A stretch of DNA of 25,328 nt from Verrucomicrobiota bacterium (GCA_003343565.1 QALA01000070.1:1-25328), one strand, 5' to 3'. Numbered from the stretch's first letter, positions 1-8,344 are shown. The notes: generated by a model from the letters alone, not told the origin. Made by a program: numbers and translations.

Positions 1-165
1 CCGTATTCTCCGCTCTTCGGAATCGTGGCGAGGGACTGCTCGTTCTGCGCGCTGACATCGAACGCCTTTTTCAACGGCTTTACGGCGGAAATGTTGCGCA
101 ATATCGGCGGTTGCGACAGGGAATTTTCCGTGTCGGGCAATGTCCAATGTCCCCTGGCGCTTTAG
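1..165 (+). CDS. C-terminal fragment of an unidentified protein (partial at window edge)
   Basis: Frame 1 is open from the first base to a TAG at 163-165 and gives the last 54 residues of a protein whose start lies outside the window. The tail has four cysteines (CSFC near the start, GGC in the middle, QCPLAL at the end) and reads like folded protein. The spacing of cysteines around an FFNGF segment loosely recalls the C-terminus of V4R (4-vinyl reductase-like) domains. That resemblance is weak and I do not assign the family. No terminator is visible after the stop. Confidence 0.55.
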   Translation, partial: PYSPLFGIVARDCSFCALTSNAFFNGFTAEMLRNIGGCDREFSVSGNVQCPLAL

Positions 166-825
166 CGGTTCGGCATTTGGCGGCGGTTGATTCGGCATTC
201 GGGCGTCGGCGGCGCGCGTCCGGAGGCGGACTTTTTTTGAAGTTTCGGCGTCAACGCATTGCGGAGCTTGGCGTTCGGAAGGCGATGCGGAATCTTTAGG
301 CGCCGCAATATTTTTAGGCGCCGGAATCGGTCGGAGACGCGTTGAGCCGGAAGGCTGTATGCGGCGCTTCCCGATTGCAATCGGCGCCGTTTTGATTTTG
401 GCGTTGTAAGCCGCGTCAGAGTTTAAGGAGAGGAGGAATCGGATTTTTTTAAAACGGCGTTGCGCCAACTTCAGGCAGGGATTTGCGAAGCGGCCGGTTG
501 CATGGAATACCGTTGCGGACGCCTCTTTGAAATTGCAATCGGGGAGTGCGGGCAATCGGGGCGTACAGGTATGCGGAGAGGAGGGGAACGAGCATGTGGG
601 GCGTACCAATCGCCGAACTCTTTTTGTCCGCAATCCGTTTGGCTCTCGATTCGCCCGCGCTGGTTTTCGGATTCGAGGGCGGGATTTATTTCGCCCCGGC
701 GCAAATAAATTGTCCGTCTGTGGCAATCTCCGCTCTTTATTGCGCGGGAAAAGGTTTGGAGCGCGCGGGCGATTTTTTTGTTGAACAGGAATCGGGAATG
801 GGCAAGTTTGAAGCGCATTATCGCT
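166..825. other. Long gene-poor stretch upstream of ndk
   Basis: No recognisable gene covers these 660 bases. The DNA is GC-rich. It holds small local repeats, such as two copies of TTTAGGCGCCG around 296 and 314, and several overlapping frames whose translations are arginine-rich and look non-coding. The only frame with a fair start signal is the small one at 594-869, listed separately. No tRNA-like arm or clear terminator was found. Confidence 0.5.
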
Positions 826-869
826 ATGAAAGAGAAAACTTTTGTAATATTGAAGCCGGATTGCCTTGA
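594..869 (+). CDS. Possible small protein overlapping the ndk start
   Basis: A 91-residue frame starts at an ATG preceded by a purine-rich AGGAGGGG stretch with an 8-9 base gap, which would be a usable ribosome binding site. The translation (starting MWGVPIAELF) has normal composition with no arginine or cysteine excess, unlike most spurious frames nearby. It runs 44 bases into ndk in another frame, which counts against it unless the two are translationally coupled. I recognise no family. It could be a real small gene, a decayed remnant, or chance in GC-rich DNA. Confidence 0.25.
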   Translation: MWGVPIAELFLSAIRLALDSPALVFGFEGGIYFAPAQINCPSVAISALYCAGKGLERAGDFFVEQESGMGKFEAHYRYERENFCNIEAGLP

Positions 870-1242
870 AAAACGCCTTATGCCCGAAGTTCTCAGGCGG
901 ATTCAAAATGCCGGAATGGAACTTGTGGCGTGCAAAATGGCGAGGCTTGACGAAAAAATCCTCTCCGAACACTATGCGCATATAGTCGGCAAGCCCTATT
1001 ATCCGCCGCTGGTAGCCTTCATGAGCCGCCGCAGCGTGGTGTTGTGCGTATTCGAGGGTGTTGGAGCCGTTGCAAAAATACGCAAGCTGTTAGGCCCCAC
1101 CAATTCCGAGGAGGCCCCCGCCGGTACGGTGCGCGGAGACTTCGGGGAAAATACGCGCGAGAATATCGCACACGCTTCGGATTCTTCCGAAAACGCAAAA
1201 ATAGAAATAGCGCGCTTCTTCCGCCCGGAGGAGATTTTTTAG
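826..1242 (+). CDS. ndk: Nucleoside diphosphate kinase
   Basis: This cytoplasmic enzyme transfers the gamma-phosphate of ATP to other (d)NDPs through a phospho-histidine, balancing NTP pools. The 138-residue product has the usual single-domain length. The N-terminal strand TFVILKPD, the loop ending TVRGDFG, and the catalytic segment NIAHASDS with active histidine H116 are all present, followed by EIARFF. The frame extends upstream to a TTG at 778, but the ATG at 826 places the family's first strand at the N-terminus, so I chose it. No strong Shine-Dalgarno precedes it. The rsmG start follows 17 bases after the stop, so the two are probably cotranscribed. Confidence 0.93.
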   Translation: MKEKTFVILKPDCLEKRLMPEVLRRIQNAGMELVACKMARLDEKILSEHYAHIVGKPYYPPLVAFMSRRSVVLCVFEGVGAVAKIRKLLGPTNSEEAPAGTVRGDFGENTRENIAHASDSSENAKIEIARFFRPEEIF

Positions 1243-1259
1243 GCTTTTTCGGATTTTCA

Positions 1260-1901
1260 ATGCAGGACCCTTTTGCAAGGCTCTCCAAAGTGACGCCGGA
1301 AATCCGCGAAAAGCTCCTGGCTTACGGGCGCCTTTTGCGCGAGGCAAATCTTCGGGTAAACCTTTTATCGCGTCGGGACACGGACGATTTGGAGTATCGC
1401 CATATCGCTTTTTGCGCGGCGGTATCGGAGTTTTTTTCTCCGCGCGACGGAGCCTTGATAGCCGATGTCGGAACCGGCGGCGGCCTTCCGGGAATAGTGT
1501 TTGCCATACTTTATCCCACGGTCAAAATCGACCTGTATGACGGCGTGGGGAAAAAGGCGTTTCAGGTTGCGAACATAGTTGACAAATTGCAACTTGGGAA
1601 TGCGCGCGTCTTTCATGCGCGCATAGAGGAGCGCAGGGTTTTATACGATTACGCAACGGGGCGTTCGGTCTGCAACCTTCCGAAGTTTTTTGATTTTGTG
1701 AGGGGACGCCTGCGCGGGGGCAAGGCGGGAAATCTCTCCAACGGAGTAATATACTATAAGGGCGGCGACCTTGAGCCGGAACTTGCCGAAAAGGGAATTT
1801 TTCCCGATGCCGTTTTCAATCTGGAAGAATTTTTTGCGGATCCGCGCTTTGCCGGGAAAACGATATCCCACTTCGATATAAAGGCGATTCAAAAAAATTG
1901 A
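1260..1901 (+). CDS. rsmG: 16S rRNA (guanine-N7) methyltransferase RsmG
   Basis: RsmG (GidB) uses S-adenosylmethionine to methylate N7 of G527 in 16S rRNA. The 213-residue product has the family's usual length. It carries the characteristic N-terminal helix motif (NLLSRRD, then RHI around residue 48) and the SAM-binding glycine loop DVGTGGGLPG at about residues 69-78, followed by alternating beta/alpha segments of a Rossmann-fold methyltransferase. The ATG at 1260 was chosen over upstream in-frame starts because the earlier sequence overlaps ndk and has no family similarity. GGAGGAG at 1227-1233 is too distant (26 bases) to be a normal ribosome binding site. It lies between ndk and the deoR-type gene on the same strand. 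Confidence 0.9.
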   Translation: MQDPFARLSKVTPEIREKLLAYGRLLREANLRVNLLSRRDTDDLEYRHIAFCAAVSEFFSPRDGALIADVGTGGGLPGIVFAILYPTVKIDLYDGVGKKAFQVANIVDKLQLGNARVFHARIEERRVLYDYATGRSVCNLPKFFDFVRGRLRGGKAGNLSNGVIYYKGGDLEPELAEKGIFPDAVFNLEEFFADPRFAGKTISHFDIKAIQKN

Positions 1902-1912
1902 GTCAATTAATC

Positions 1913-1942
1913 TTGACGCGGTATATGCAACCTGAAAGTAAT
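1913..1942 (+). promoter_or_regulatory. Candidate promoter placing the regulator transcript near its ATG
   Basis: TTGACG at 1913-1918 and AGTAAT at 1937-1942 are separated by 18 bases and resemble sigma-70 -35 and -10 boxes (5/6 and 4/6 matches). The ATG at 1948 lies only 5 bases after the -10 box, so a transcript from here would be leaderless or nearly so. This comes from box matching alone. Confidence 0.3.
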
Positions 1943-1947
1943 TGGGC

Positions 1948-2700
1948 ATGTTAGCAAGACATAGACACCGTGTGATATTGGAAATGCTCAAGACTCAACA
2001 GAGTCTCAGGACCATTGAGTTGGCCAAGCATTTTGAGGTGACGGACGAAACTATCAGGCGGGATCTTGAGCATCTTGACGCCGAGGGCAAGCTGTTGCGC
2101 ACACACGGCGGCGCCGTCCGCATAGAGAGGCGCGCGGAAGATCTGCCCCTCCAGCGCAGGCTTCAGGAAAATCGCGCGGCCAAATTGGAAATTGCAAAGA
2201 AGGCTTTGGAGTTCGTCAAACCCGGCCAGACGATATTTTTCGACGCGAGTTCGACCGTCCTCGCGCTTGTCGAGATGCTGCCGGATTTCGATCTGACCGT
2301 CATCACAAATTCCTACGATTGCGTCGCCCCCCTGATGTCCAAGCCGTCCGTGCGCCTGATTCTCACCGGCGGGCTGTTCGACAGGGTGAGCCGCAGTTTC
2401 GGCGGGGTTGTCGCTTGGACCTCCATGCGCCGCTTTGCCATCGACAGGGCGTTCTTTTCCTGCAACGGAGCCGATCCGGAGCGCGGAGCCAGCGAAGCCG
2501 TGGAATTTCACGCCGAATTTAAGGAGAACGCCCTTCCGCTGTGCTCGGAAAAAATATTGCTTTGCGATTCCTCAAAATTCGGAGTGCGCAGCTCGCGCTT
2601 CTTTATAGGAATGGAGGAGATTGACAGGTTTATCTGCGATTCCTCCGCCGATTCCGTATTTTTGGAACGCCTCAAGGCGCGCGGATTGGACTGCTTATAG
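1948..2700 (+). CDS. DeoR-family transcriptional regulator
   Basis: A 250-residue cytoplasmic DNA-binding regulator. Residues 3-57 form a winged helix-turn-helix with the DeoR signature (ELAKHFEVTDETIRRDLEHL, then a THGGAV wing). Residues of about 75-235 form the sugar-phosphate effector domain, with FFDASST, VITNS, LTGG and a late LLCDSSKFG segment typical of the family. Members usually repress sugar or polyol catabolic genes and are released by a phosphorylated sugar. No sugar operon adjoins it, so its target cannot be inferred from context. An in-frame TTG lies two codons upstream of the chosen ATG. It follows rsmG by 46 bases and may be transcribed from that operon or from the candidate promoter noted here. 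Confidence 0.88.
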   Translation: MLARHRHRVILEMLKTQQSLRTIELAKHFEVTDETIRRDLEHLDAEGKLLRTHGGAVRIERRAEDLPLQRRLQENRAAKLEIAKKALEFVKPGQTIFFDASSTVLALVEMLPDFDLTVITNSYDCVAPLMSKPSVRLILTGGLFDRVSRSFGGVVAWTSMRRFAIDRAFFSCNGADPERGASEAVEFHAEFKENALPLCSEKILLCDSSKFGVRSSRFFIGMEEIDRFICDSSADSVFLERLKARGLDCL

Positions 2701-2843
2701 TCTCTTAGCCAAAAGCTGTGGAGAGGGCTTAGACGGATTTATCGGGTTTATCCGCCGATGAGCGCGCATTTTTTACGCCCGCATGCATTTTTCGCGCGGC
2801 GGGTTCGCAGAGGGCTTGGAGCGTCCGCGCGGCGCCGTTGCGC

Positions 2844-2919
2844 ACTTTTGACGGCAGGACTTTATCGCGAGATTTTTTCTCTTCCGAGAGGGGGCCCAAG
2901 AAAATCGCGCGGCTACGCC
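2844..2919 (+). repeat. Diverged dispersed repeat, copy A
   Basis: Copy A shares with positions 3212-3283 the ordered blocks GGACTTTAT, CGAGATTTTTTCTCTTCCG and CGCGCGGCT, with point differences and small gaps. Its flank (CGCCAAACTTTCCGGTA, from 2916) is echoed at about 3108-3124. The copies are clearly related but degraded, with no conserved reading frame. Confidence 0.6.
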
Positions 2920-3211
2920 AAACTTTCCGGTAGCCTGCCGCGCCCGCTTCCAAGTTTGGCAACGGGTTGCCCCCCTCCCTTTTTTTGCAATTTTCCCGAA
3001 CGCTTCTTGCAAGACTCCTTTATGAAAATTTCTGAAAATGGATATTCCCCTCCCAAAAAAAATTCGATTTTATCCTTCAAAACTTATGATGCGATACAAG
3101 GCGGTTGCGCCAAACTTTTCGGTATGATGGTAAAATCGGGCTGTGGACAGCTTTGGTGAAATTTTTTTGTGCGGCGTTTTTTGTGCGGATTGCGCGGTTG
3201 TGCTATCATGC

Positions 3212-3283
3212 GCTTTTGCCGGCCGGACTTTATTGCGAGATTTTTTCTCTTCCGGGGGGGCCAAATACATCGCGCGGCTGTGC
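3212..3283 (+). repeat. Diverged dispersed repeat, copy B
   Basis: This is the partner of the repeat at 2844-2919. It is flanked by two similar short blocks (TGTGCTATCATGCGC at 3199 and TGTGCTATTATGCGC at 3279), which suggests this stretch arose by local duplication. Confidence 0.55.
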
Positions 3284-3620
3284 TATTATGCGCTATACCG
3301 CTTTTGCCGTTGTGAGGTCGTGGGATTGCGCTGGGGCGGATTGTCGGGGCACATCGGTTTTTTAAACAAATTGGGTTGTGCGGCGATTGTTCGGAACTCG
3401 CGCTTTGCGCAAATTGTAAAATGCCGCCAAAAACTGTTGAAAGTTGCGCATTGGCATTGTTTGTTCGGCTCCAATCTGCGCGGATTTCTTGCGTTTAATG
3501 CGCGCAGGGTTTTGCGGAATTGTTGACTCATTCCGCGATTTTTTACGCTGAAGCCGAATCCGCTTTGCGGAAGCGAATGTATGTTTATAATTTATTTATT
3601 AAAAATATGTTGAGCGTTTT

Positions 3621-3634
3621 TTAGAAATTTCTAA
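3621..3634. promoter_or_regulatory. Perfect 14-base palindrome upstream of gdhA
   Basis: TTAGAAATTTCTAA is a perfect inverted repeat with no spacer, 213 bases before the gdhA ATG, in AT-rich DNA that stands out from the GC-rich surroundings. It could be an operator for a dimeric regulator. No family assignment is possible, and it could also be chance in AT-rich sequence. Confidence 0.25.
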
Positions 3635-3847
3635 GGCGCCTATGGAATTTTTCGTTTTAGTCGGCCAATGCCGATTTATCGCGCAGGCAGACACTGTTTG
3701 GCGTAGTCGCGCCCGGAAAAATATTTCCGTAAAGTGTACAAAAATGTAATATTTTGAAAAAAGCGGGGCAAATTTCTTGACGCGCAATTCGCACATGCGG
3801 AAGATGAAAGGGTTTTTTATTCAACCAATCAATCAAAAGGACAATTA

Positions 3848-5191
3848 ATGAACAAATATGTCGCAAGAGTAATGGAAGACCTCAGGGCGAAGCAACCCTG
3901 GGAAAAGGAGTTTCTCCAGGCCGCCGAAGAGGTGCTCTCCTCGCTTTCGGTAGTTCTCGATTCCAATCCGGAATACGAAAAGAGCAAAATTCTCGAAAGA
4001 ATGGTCGTTCCGGAGCGCGTGATTCTCTTTCAGGTTCCGTGGGCGGACGACAAGGGCGAAGTGCATGTAAATCAGGGTTATCGCGTCCAATTCAACAGCG
4101 CGATTGGCCCGTACAAGGGCGGCCTGCGCTTCCACCCCAGCGTCAATTTGAGCATATTGAAGTTCCTCGGATTTGAGCAGGTGTTCAAAAACTCGCTGAC
4201 AACCCTTCCGATGGGCGGCGGCAAGGGCGGCTCCAATTTCGACCCGAAGGGCAAGAGCGACAACGAAGTGCGCAACTTCTGCAACGCCTTTATGCGCGAG
4301 CTCTACCGCCACATCGGCCCGAATACGGACGTTCCGGCTGGAGATATCGGCGTGGGCGGCCGCGAAATCGGTTATCTGTTCGGCCAGTACAAGCGTTGCA
4401 GAAATTCCTACGACAGCGTTTTGACCGGCAAGGGTCTCGAATGGGGCGGCAGCCTTATCCGCCCGGAGGCGACCGGATACGGAAACGTCTATTTTGCGCA
4501 GGAAATGCTCGCCACAAAGGGCGACAGTTTCGACGGAAAGAGGGTCTTGGTTTCCGGTTCGGGAAATGTGGCCCAATACACGGTCGAAAAATTGATTTCT
4601 CTCGGCGCGAAGGTTCTATCGCTGTCCGATTCCAACGGGACGGTCATTGACCCGGACGGCTTTGACGCCGAAAAGCTGAACTTTGTGATGGATCTCAAGA
4701 ACAACAAGCGCGGCAGAATTTCCGAATACGCCAAGAAGTATTCCTCCGCGAAGTACTACGAAGGCAAGAAGCCGTGGGGCTTGACGAAGGCCGACGCCGC
4801 TCTGCCGTCCGCCACGCAGAACGAAATTGACGGAAACGACGCCAAGGCATTGCTGGAAAACGGCTGCATACTTGTTTCCGAAGGCGCAAACATGCCTTCG
4901 ACTCCCGAAGCCATCGAGGTCTATCAGAACGCGAAGATTCTTTACGCTCCCGGCAAGGCTTCCAACGCCGGCGGCGTGGCGACTTCCGGTTTGGAAATGT
5001 CCCAGAATGCCATTCGCCTCAGCTGGACGCGCGAAGAGGTCGACGAGAAACTCCACTCGATTATGCGCAGCATTCACAAGAATGCCCTCGACGCGGCGGC
5101 GGAGTTCGGCACGCCCGGCAACTATGTCAACGGCGCCAATATTGCGGGCTTCAAGAAGGTCGCCGCGGCCATGATTGCGCAGGGATTCTAA
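3848..5191 (+). CDS. gdhA: NADP-type glutamate dehydrogenase
   Basis: A 447-residue hexameric glutamate dehydrogenase of the GdhA class, which reversibly makes glutamate from 2-oxoglutarate, ammonia and NAD(P)H in the cytoplasm. The N-terminal domain carries GPYKGGLRFHP (K90), PMGGGKGGSNFDPKG (K126) and VPAGDIGVGGREIG (D166), matching the substrate-binding and catalytic residues of the family. The C-terminal Rossmann domain has VSGSGNVAQY. Length is typical. Cofactor choice (NADPH) is assumed from the class. AAAGGA at 3836-3841, six bases before the ATG, is a good ribosome binding site. The gene stands alone, with a long AT-rich leader before it and a strong terminator after it. Confidence 0.95.
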   Translation: MNKYVARVMEDLRAKQPWEKEFLQAAEEVLSSLSVVLDSNPEYEKSKILERMVVPERVILFQVPWADDKGEVHVNQGYRVQFNSAIGPYKGGLRFHPSVNLSILKFLGFEQVFKNSLTTLPMGGGKGGSNFDPKGKSDNEVRNFCNAFMRELYRHIGPNTDVPAGDIGVGGREIGYLFGQYKRCRNSYDSVLTGKGLEWGGSLIRPEATGYGNVYFAQEMLATKGDSFDGKRVLVSGSGNVAQYTVEKLISLGAKVLSLSDSNGTVIDPDGFDAEKLNFVMDLKNNKRGRISEYAKKYSSAKYYEGKKPWGLTKADAALPSATQNEIDGNDAKALLENGCILVSEGANMPSTPEAIEVYQNAKILYAPGKASNAGGVATSGLEMSQNAIRLSWTREEVDEKLHSIMRSIHKNALDAAAEFGTPGNYVNGANIAGFKKVAAAMIAQGF

Positions 5192-5220
5192 GAGTCGCAT
5201 CGCAGGCAGATGTCTTTAGC

Positions 5221-5251
5221 GAAAACGCCGCATTTTTGCGGCGTTTTTTTT
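5221..5251 (+). terminator. Rho-independent terminator of gdhA
   Basis: CGCCGCA and TGCGGCG form a 7-bp stem around a TTT loop, extended by flanking A/T pairs and followed by a run of T's. It begins about 30 bases after the gdhA stop. Confidence 0.88.
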
Positions 5252-5253
5252 GT

Positions 5254-5399
5254 CGCCGACGGCGATCGATTGAAAGAAAATGTCCGCGCTGGGATTGGGC
5301 GTTTTTGCGGGCAGGAGAGGGTGTGCGATTGCGCCGCCGCCGATTAACCGGAAATCCGGCCTGTTTGAAAATCCCGAATTTTTGAATGAGCGCAATTCC
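5254..5399 (+). repeat. Intergenic direct repeat, copy 1
   Basis: Copy 1 of a repeat whose partner starts about 292-296 bases downstream. From 5325 to 5399 the two copies differ at one base in 75. The preceding block from about 5276 also matches almost perfectly, apart from a G-run length change. Weaker similarity continues past 5430. In one plus frame both copies encode the same segment (NRKSGLFENPEFLNERNS), and the single base change there is synonymous. With so few differences this does not prove coding. A 16-codon ATG frame with a purine-rich leader begins at 5453 but is not conserved in copy 2. Confidence 0.85.
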
Positions 5400-5545
5400 G
5401 TCGGCATCTCGTCGGTGCCGGGGTGTCGGGCGTTTTTTTGGGGGAGTGAATCATGGAAATTGAAATTGTTGCGCCTGTAATGTTCGCGATTTGTCTATGT
5501 TGAAATACGGATTATGCCTACATTTATATAAGAAAATTTCTTTGT

Positions 5546-5695
5546 TGGCGACGGCGGGCGGTTAAAAGAAAATGTCCGCGCTGGGGTTGGGCGTTTTTGC
5601 GGGCAGGAGAGGGGGGGGGTGCGATTGCGCCGCCGCCGATTAACCGGAAATCCGGCCTATTTGAAAATCCCGAATTTTTGAATGAGCGCAATTCC
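5546..5695 (+). repeat. Intergenic direct repeat, copy 2
   Basis: This near-identical copy of 5254-5399 contains a G9 run at 5611-5619 where copy 1 has GGGTGT. The block 5621-5695 matches copy 1 with one mismatch. The spacer between copies (about 5480-5545) is AT-rich and unique. Confidence 0.85.
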
Positions 5696-6248
5696 CTCTG
5701 CGCGGGGGACGGGCATTTTTTTGGTGTCGGAATTGTATCGGAAGTCGAAATTGCGCCGGATTATTCTTTCCCGCGCACAGTCGCGTCTTCATTGGTGCGT
5801 TTCAGGCTTTGAAGGGATATAAAAGAGTTTGCCGTTTGTCGGGTTCGGAGCGGGGCGTTTCAATCGGCGGGCGTTTCTGCGTCGGAGCAAGGCGAGGGTC
5901 TCATTTGAAAATGTAGATTTTTGCGAATATATCCACGTTCGAAACTTTTTTGGAAATTGTCGGGAAAGGGACAGCCGTTCCATTTCGTACTTTCCGTCTT
6001 TGCGCTCGCATTTTGCAAGGCCGACGGGTCGTCCGAACAAGTGACTGTTTGTCGCGTTCCGCGCCGTTCAGCCTTGTTTGCGTCCGACCGGGAAGGGCGG
6101 GGGCGGGCGGAATTTGAATGCGGTCAAAAGCGGTTAAATGCGCTTGAATGCGGTTCGGAAAGGCCGGGGATATTTTCGGAAACTTTGGCGGCGCGCATTG
6201 GCGCGGGAGGCTTTTGCGCGCCTCTTGCGCCTTTTAGCGCGCGGCAAG
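5696..6248. other. Gene-free stretch between the repeat pair and the oxidoreductase gene
   Basis: No supported gene. Frames on both strands are short and arginine-rich with no recognisable motif. The stretch lies downstream of both flanking genes (gdhA on plus, the oxidoreductase on minus). No clear terminator for the oxidoreductase was found in it. A cluster of short GCGGTTNNA-like variants occurs at about 6120-6160. Confidence 0.5.
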
Positions 6249-8225
6249 CTATGCGAATGCCTGCACTTGAAACACCGAAGCCTTGGGCGAGCCGTTCGTG
6301 GCAATGCACTTTAACTCTACCGCCTTGACGCGCTCTTTCGGGAAGGCGATTTTCACCAGCTTTTGATAGTTGCCGCGCACTTGCGCGAGGGTCTTTCGAG
6401 TTCCGTCGGGCAGTTCCGCCGCGAGGTCGAAGTCCCGCAAGAGCTCTTTTTGCGGCTCCCACATTCCCGGTATTGAGGAGGCGAACTTCGCAATCGACAT
6501 GGTGATTAACCTATTGCCCGCATCGAGGTTGACAAAAACTTGCGAAATTTCCGCCGGGGAGTCCCATTCAAAGCGCACGGAGGGCTTTTTCGATATGTCC
6601 GCCTGCCAGCGGTTGTCGGTTTTTCCGCGAAGGTCGTAAGCGAAGCCGCTCTTGAGGTTCTTGGCGGGGGCTTCCGGAAGCTCGTCGGAGGCCGACACTC
6701 GCGCCTTTGCCGCAAGGTCGTCCGGATTTTCGCACTTTATGCCGACTATTACGTTTCCGTTTTTGAGCAGTTCCTGCTGGAGTTCGCCGATCATCTTTTC
6801 GTCCGCGCACAGTTTCTTTGGATCCGCGTTTTCGCGCACGCATTTTGCCGCGCAAGTTCCGACGGCCTCCCCGCCCGTCGCGCAGGTGTTTATTATGCGA
6901 ACGCTCGTCATCGCCAAATGGCTGCAACTTATGTGGCGGCCGGCCATGAAGAGGTTGTCGACGTCCCTGGCGACATAGCTTGCCAGCGGAACGTTGTAAA
7001 CGGATATTTTTCCGGCATGCACTGCGGGCTTTTTCTTTTTCTCGAAGAATCCCGCGGAGGGCTGATCCTCCATTTTCCAGCCGCACACGGCGATTTGGTC
7101 GCGGCGCTTCGCCCAGCCGCCCTCCAGATCAGTTTGGGTCAGCAGGTGTTCGCCGACTATGCGGTATGAGTCGCGCTTGCCGGGCATCATTCCCACGAAA
7201 GACATTGCGTAGTTTGCCGATTCGGGATACTTGCCGGAATTTTTGATGTAGTCCCACACGCCGAGGACGATGGAGAGATTTTCATGGCGTATGGCCTCGT
7301 TGTCCTTTACGGTGTCAAATAGGCCGCCGTATGAAATGAACCAGTATCCGTAGGCGAATCCGTCGTGCGTGGGGTTGCGCCAGCGCATGTCTTCGTCGGT
7401 GACCTTTACGGCCCAGTCGGGCGCCTTAAAGGGCATGGGGCGGTCGTGCTTTACGGCGTTGAAGAGAATCGAGGAGCACAACAGGCCGCCCTCTTCGTAC
7501 ATGTCAGCCAGCGGTTCGCCGAATTTTTTTGAGCTTTCGCGCCCGAACATTACCGAGCAGCCCGACAGCCGCGCGAGAACGGCGTCGCCCGTGGCGTCGA
7601 CGAAGTACTTTGCGTCGACTTTGAATATTTTTTGCGTCAGGTCGCAACGCAGATACGCGGATTTCACCCTGCCGTTTTCGGTGTCGGCAAGGTATGCGGA
7701 GGTGTCGAGCATCAGCGTGAGATTCGGCTCGGCGACGCATTTTTCATAGAGCAGCAAATCCCACATCTCCCACGAGCGTTGCGGATTGCGGACGGCGTTT
7801 TCAAGCTTCAACTCTTCGAGTATTCCGCCTTCGCGAAATCCCTCGCGCTCCGGCGATATTCCCAGCGGGTGAATGCGTATTTCCGAGCTGGAATTGCCGC
7901 CGAGCCGCGAGCGGTTTTGGGCCAGCACCGTCTTTGCGCCGCATCTGGCCGCCGCAATCGCCGCGCATACCCCCGACAACCCGCCTCCCACGACGCACAC
8001 GTCGCATTCTATAGCCAGCTTTTCCATCAGCGGCTCCGCGTCCATGCTGAACGTCGACGGGCTTTGCTGGGCGGCCTGAAGGCGTTTTGCGTTAGGCGAA
8101 AAGGCCGCCTCGCGCGCCCGGACTTTATTCGGAATGCTGACGCAGAGCGCGTATCCTCCCGCGGCCATGGCCGCGTGTTTTAGAAAGCTTCTCCTGCCCA
8201 CCCTCACGAAGTCCGAATTTTTCAT
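6249..8225 (-). CDS. Tat-exported FAD-dependent oxidoreductase
   Basis: A 658-residue protein beginning with a twin-arginine signal (GRRSFLKH, R11-R12, then an alanine-rich hydrophobic stretch), so it is probably exported folded with its cofactor. The mature part opens with a Rossmann FAD-binding motif VVGGGLSG (about residues 78-85) and the RLGGNSSSE segment seen in the FAD_oxidored family. A second FAD-contact region (DNLFMAGRHIS) comes later. The last 150 or so residues, after a linker, form a beta-rich domain of unknown role. Substrate is unknown. Homologues in Verrucomicrobiota and Planctomycetota often sit beside glycoside hydrolases. GGGAGG lies 10 bases before the ATG. It is divergent from the alpha-galactosidase gene, 119 bases away, which suggests shared regulation. 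Confidence 0.85.
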   Translation of the reverse strand: MKNSDFVRVGRRSFLKHAAMAAGGYALCVSIPNKVRAREAAFSPNAKRLQAAQQSPSTFSMDAEPLMEKLAIECDVCVVGGGLSGVCAAIAAARCGAKTVLAQNRSRLGGNSSSEIRIHPLGISPEREGFREGGILEELKLENAVRNPQRSWEMWDLLLYEKCVAEPNLTLMLDTSAYLADTENGRVKSAYLRCDLTQKIFKVDAKYFVDATGDAVLARLSGCSVMFGRESSKKFGEPLADMYEEGGLLCSSILFNAVKHDRPMPFKAPDWAVKVTDEDMRWRNPTHDGFAYGYWFISYGGLFDTVKDNEAIRHENLSIVLGVWDYIKNSGKYPESANYAMSFVGMMPGKRDSYRIVGEHLLTQTDLEGGWAKRRDQIAVCGWKMEDQPSAGFFEKKKKPAVHAGKISVYNVPLASYVARDVDNLFMAGRHISCSHLAMTSVRIINTCATGGEAVGTCAAKCVRENADPKKLCADEKMIGELQQELLKNGNVIVGIKCENPDDLAAKARVSASDELPEAPAKNLKSGFAYDLRGKTDNRWQADISKKPSVRFEWDSPAEISQVFVNLDAGNRLITMSIAKFASSIPGMWEPQKELLRDFDLAAELPDGTRKTLAQVRGNYQKLVKIAFPKERVKAVELKCIATNGSPKASVFQVQAFA

Positions 8226-8344
8226 ATCTCATATTCCTCCCGCATGGGATTCATAAGATGGGCCGCTTTTTTTTCAATCAAAAACCTCCGAAATCGGAAT
8301 ATGAATTGCAAAACCGCCGCCGATGTGTGAAGTTTGTGCCCAAT
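8226..8344. promoter_or_regulatory. Divergent intergenic region, probable back-to-back promoters
   Basis: These 119 bases separate the starts of the oxidoreductase (minus) and the alpha-galactosidase (plus), so promoters for both should lie here. A short CCGAAATCGG inverted repeat is visible near 8287. Clear -35/-10 pairs could not be assigned. Confidence 0.4.

Larger units (their letters stand above)
2701..3847. other. 1.1 kb gene-free region with decayed repeats upstream of gdhA
   Basis: No convincing gene is present. Frames here translate to cysteine-, phenylalanine- and arginine-rich strings with no family signature. The stretch contains a diverged repeat pair (about 2844-2919 and 3212-3283) and a further partial match around 3102-3131. 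From about 3580 onward it becomes AT-richer, consistent with a regulatory leader for gdhA. A perfect 14-base palindrome lies at 3621-3634. No tRNA or riboswitch fold was recognised. Confidence 0.6.

Noticed and set aside
3143..3526. A 127-codon plus frame upstream of gdhA
   Set aside because: The translation is Cys/Phe/Arg-rich, spans the decayed repeat and has no recognisable motif. The lack of stops is explained by GC-rich composition.
5611..5619. G9 runs at 5611-5619 and 23425-23433 as phase-variation tracts
   Set aside because: Both lie outside coding sequence and away from promoter boxes, so slippage would not switch a visible gene. They may also be places of sequencing error.
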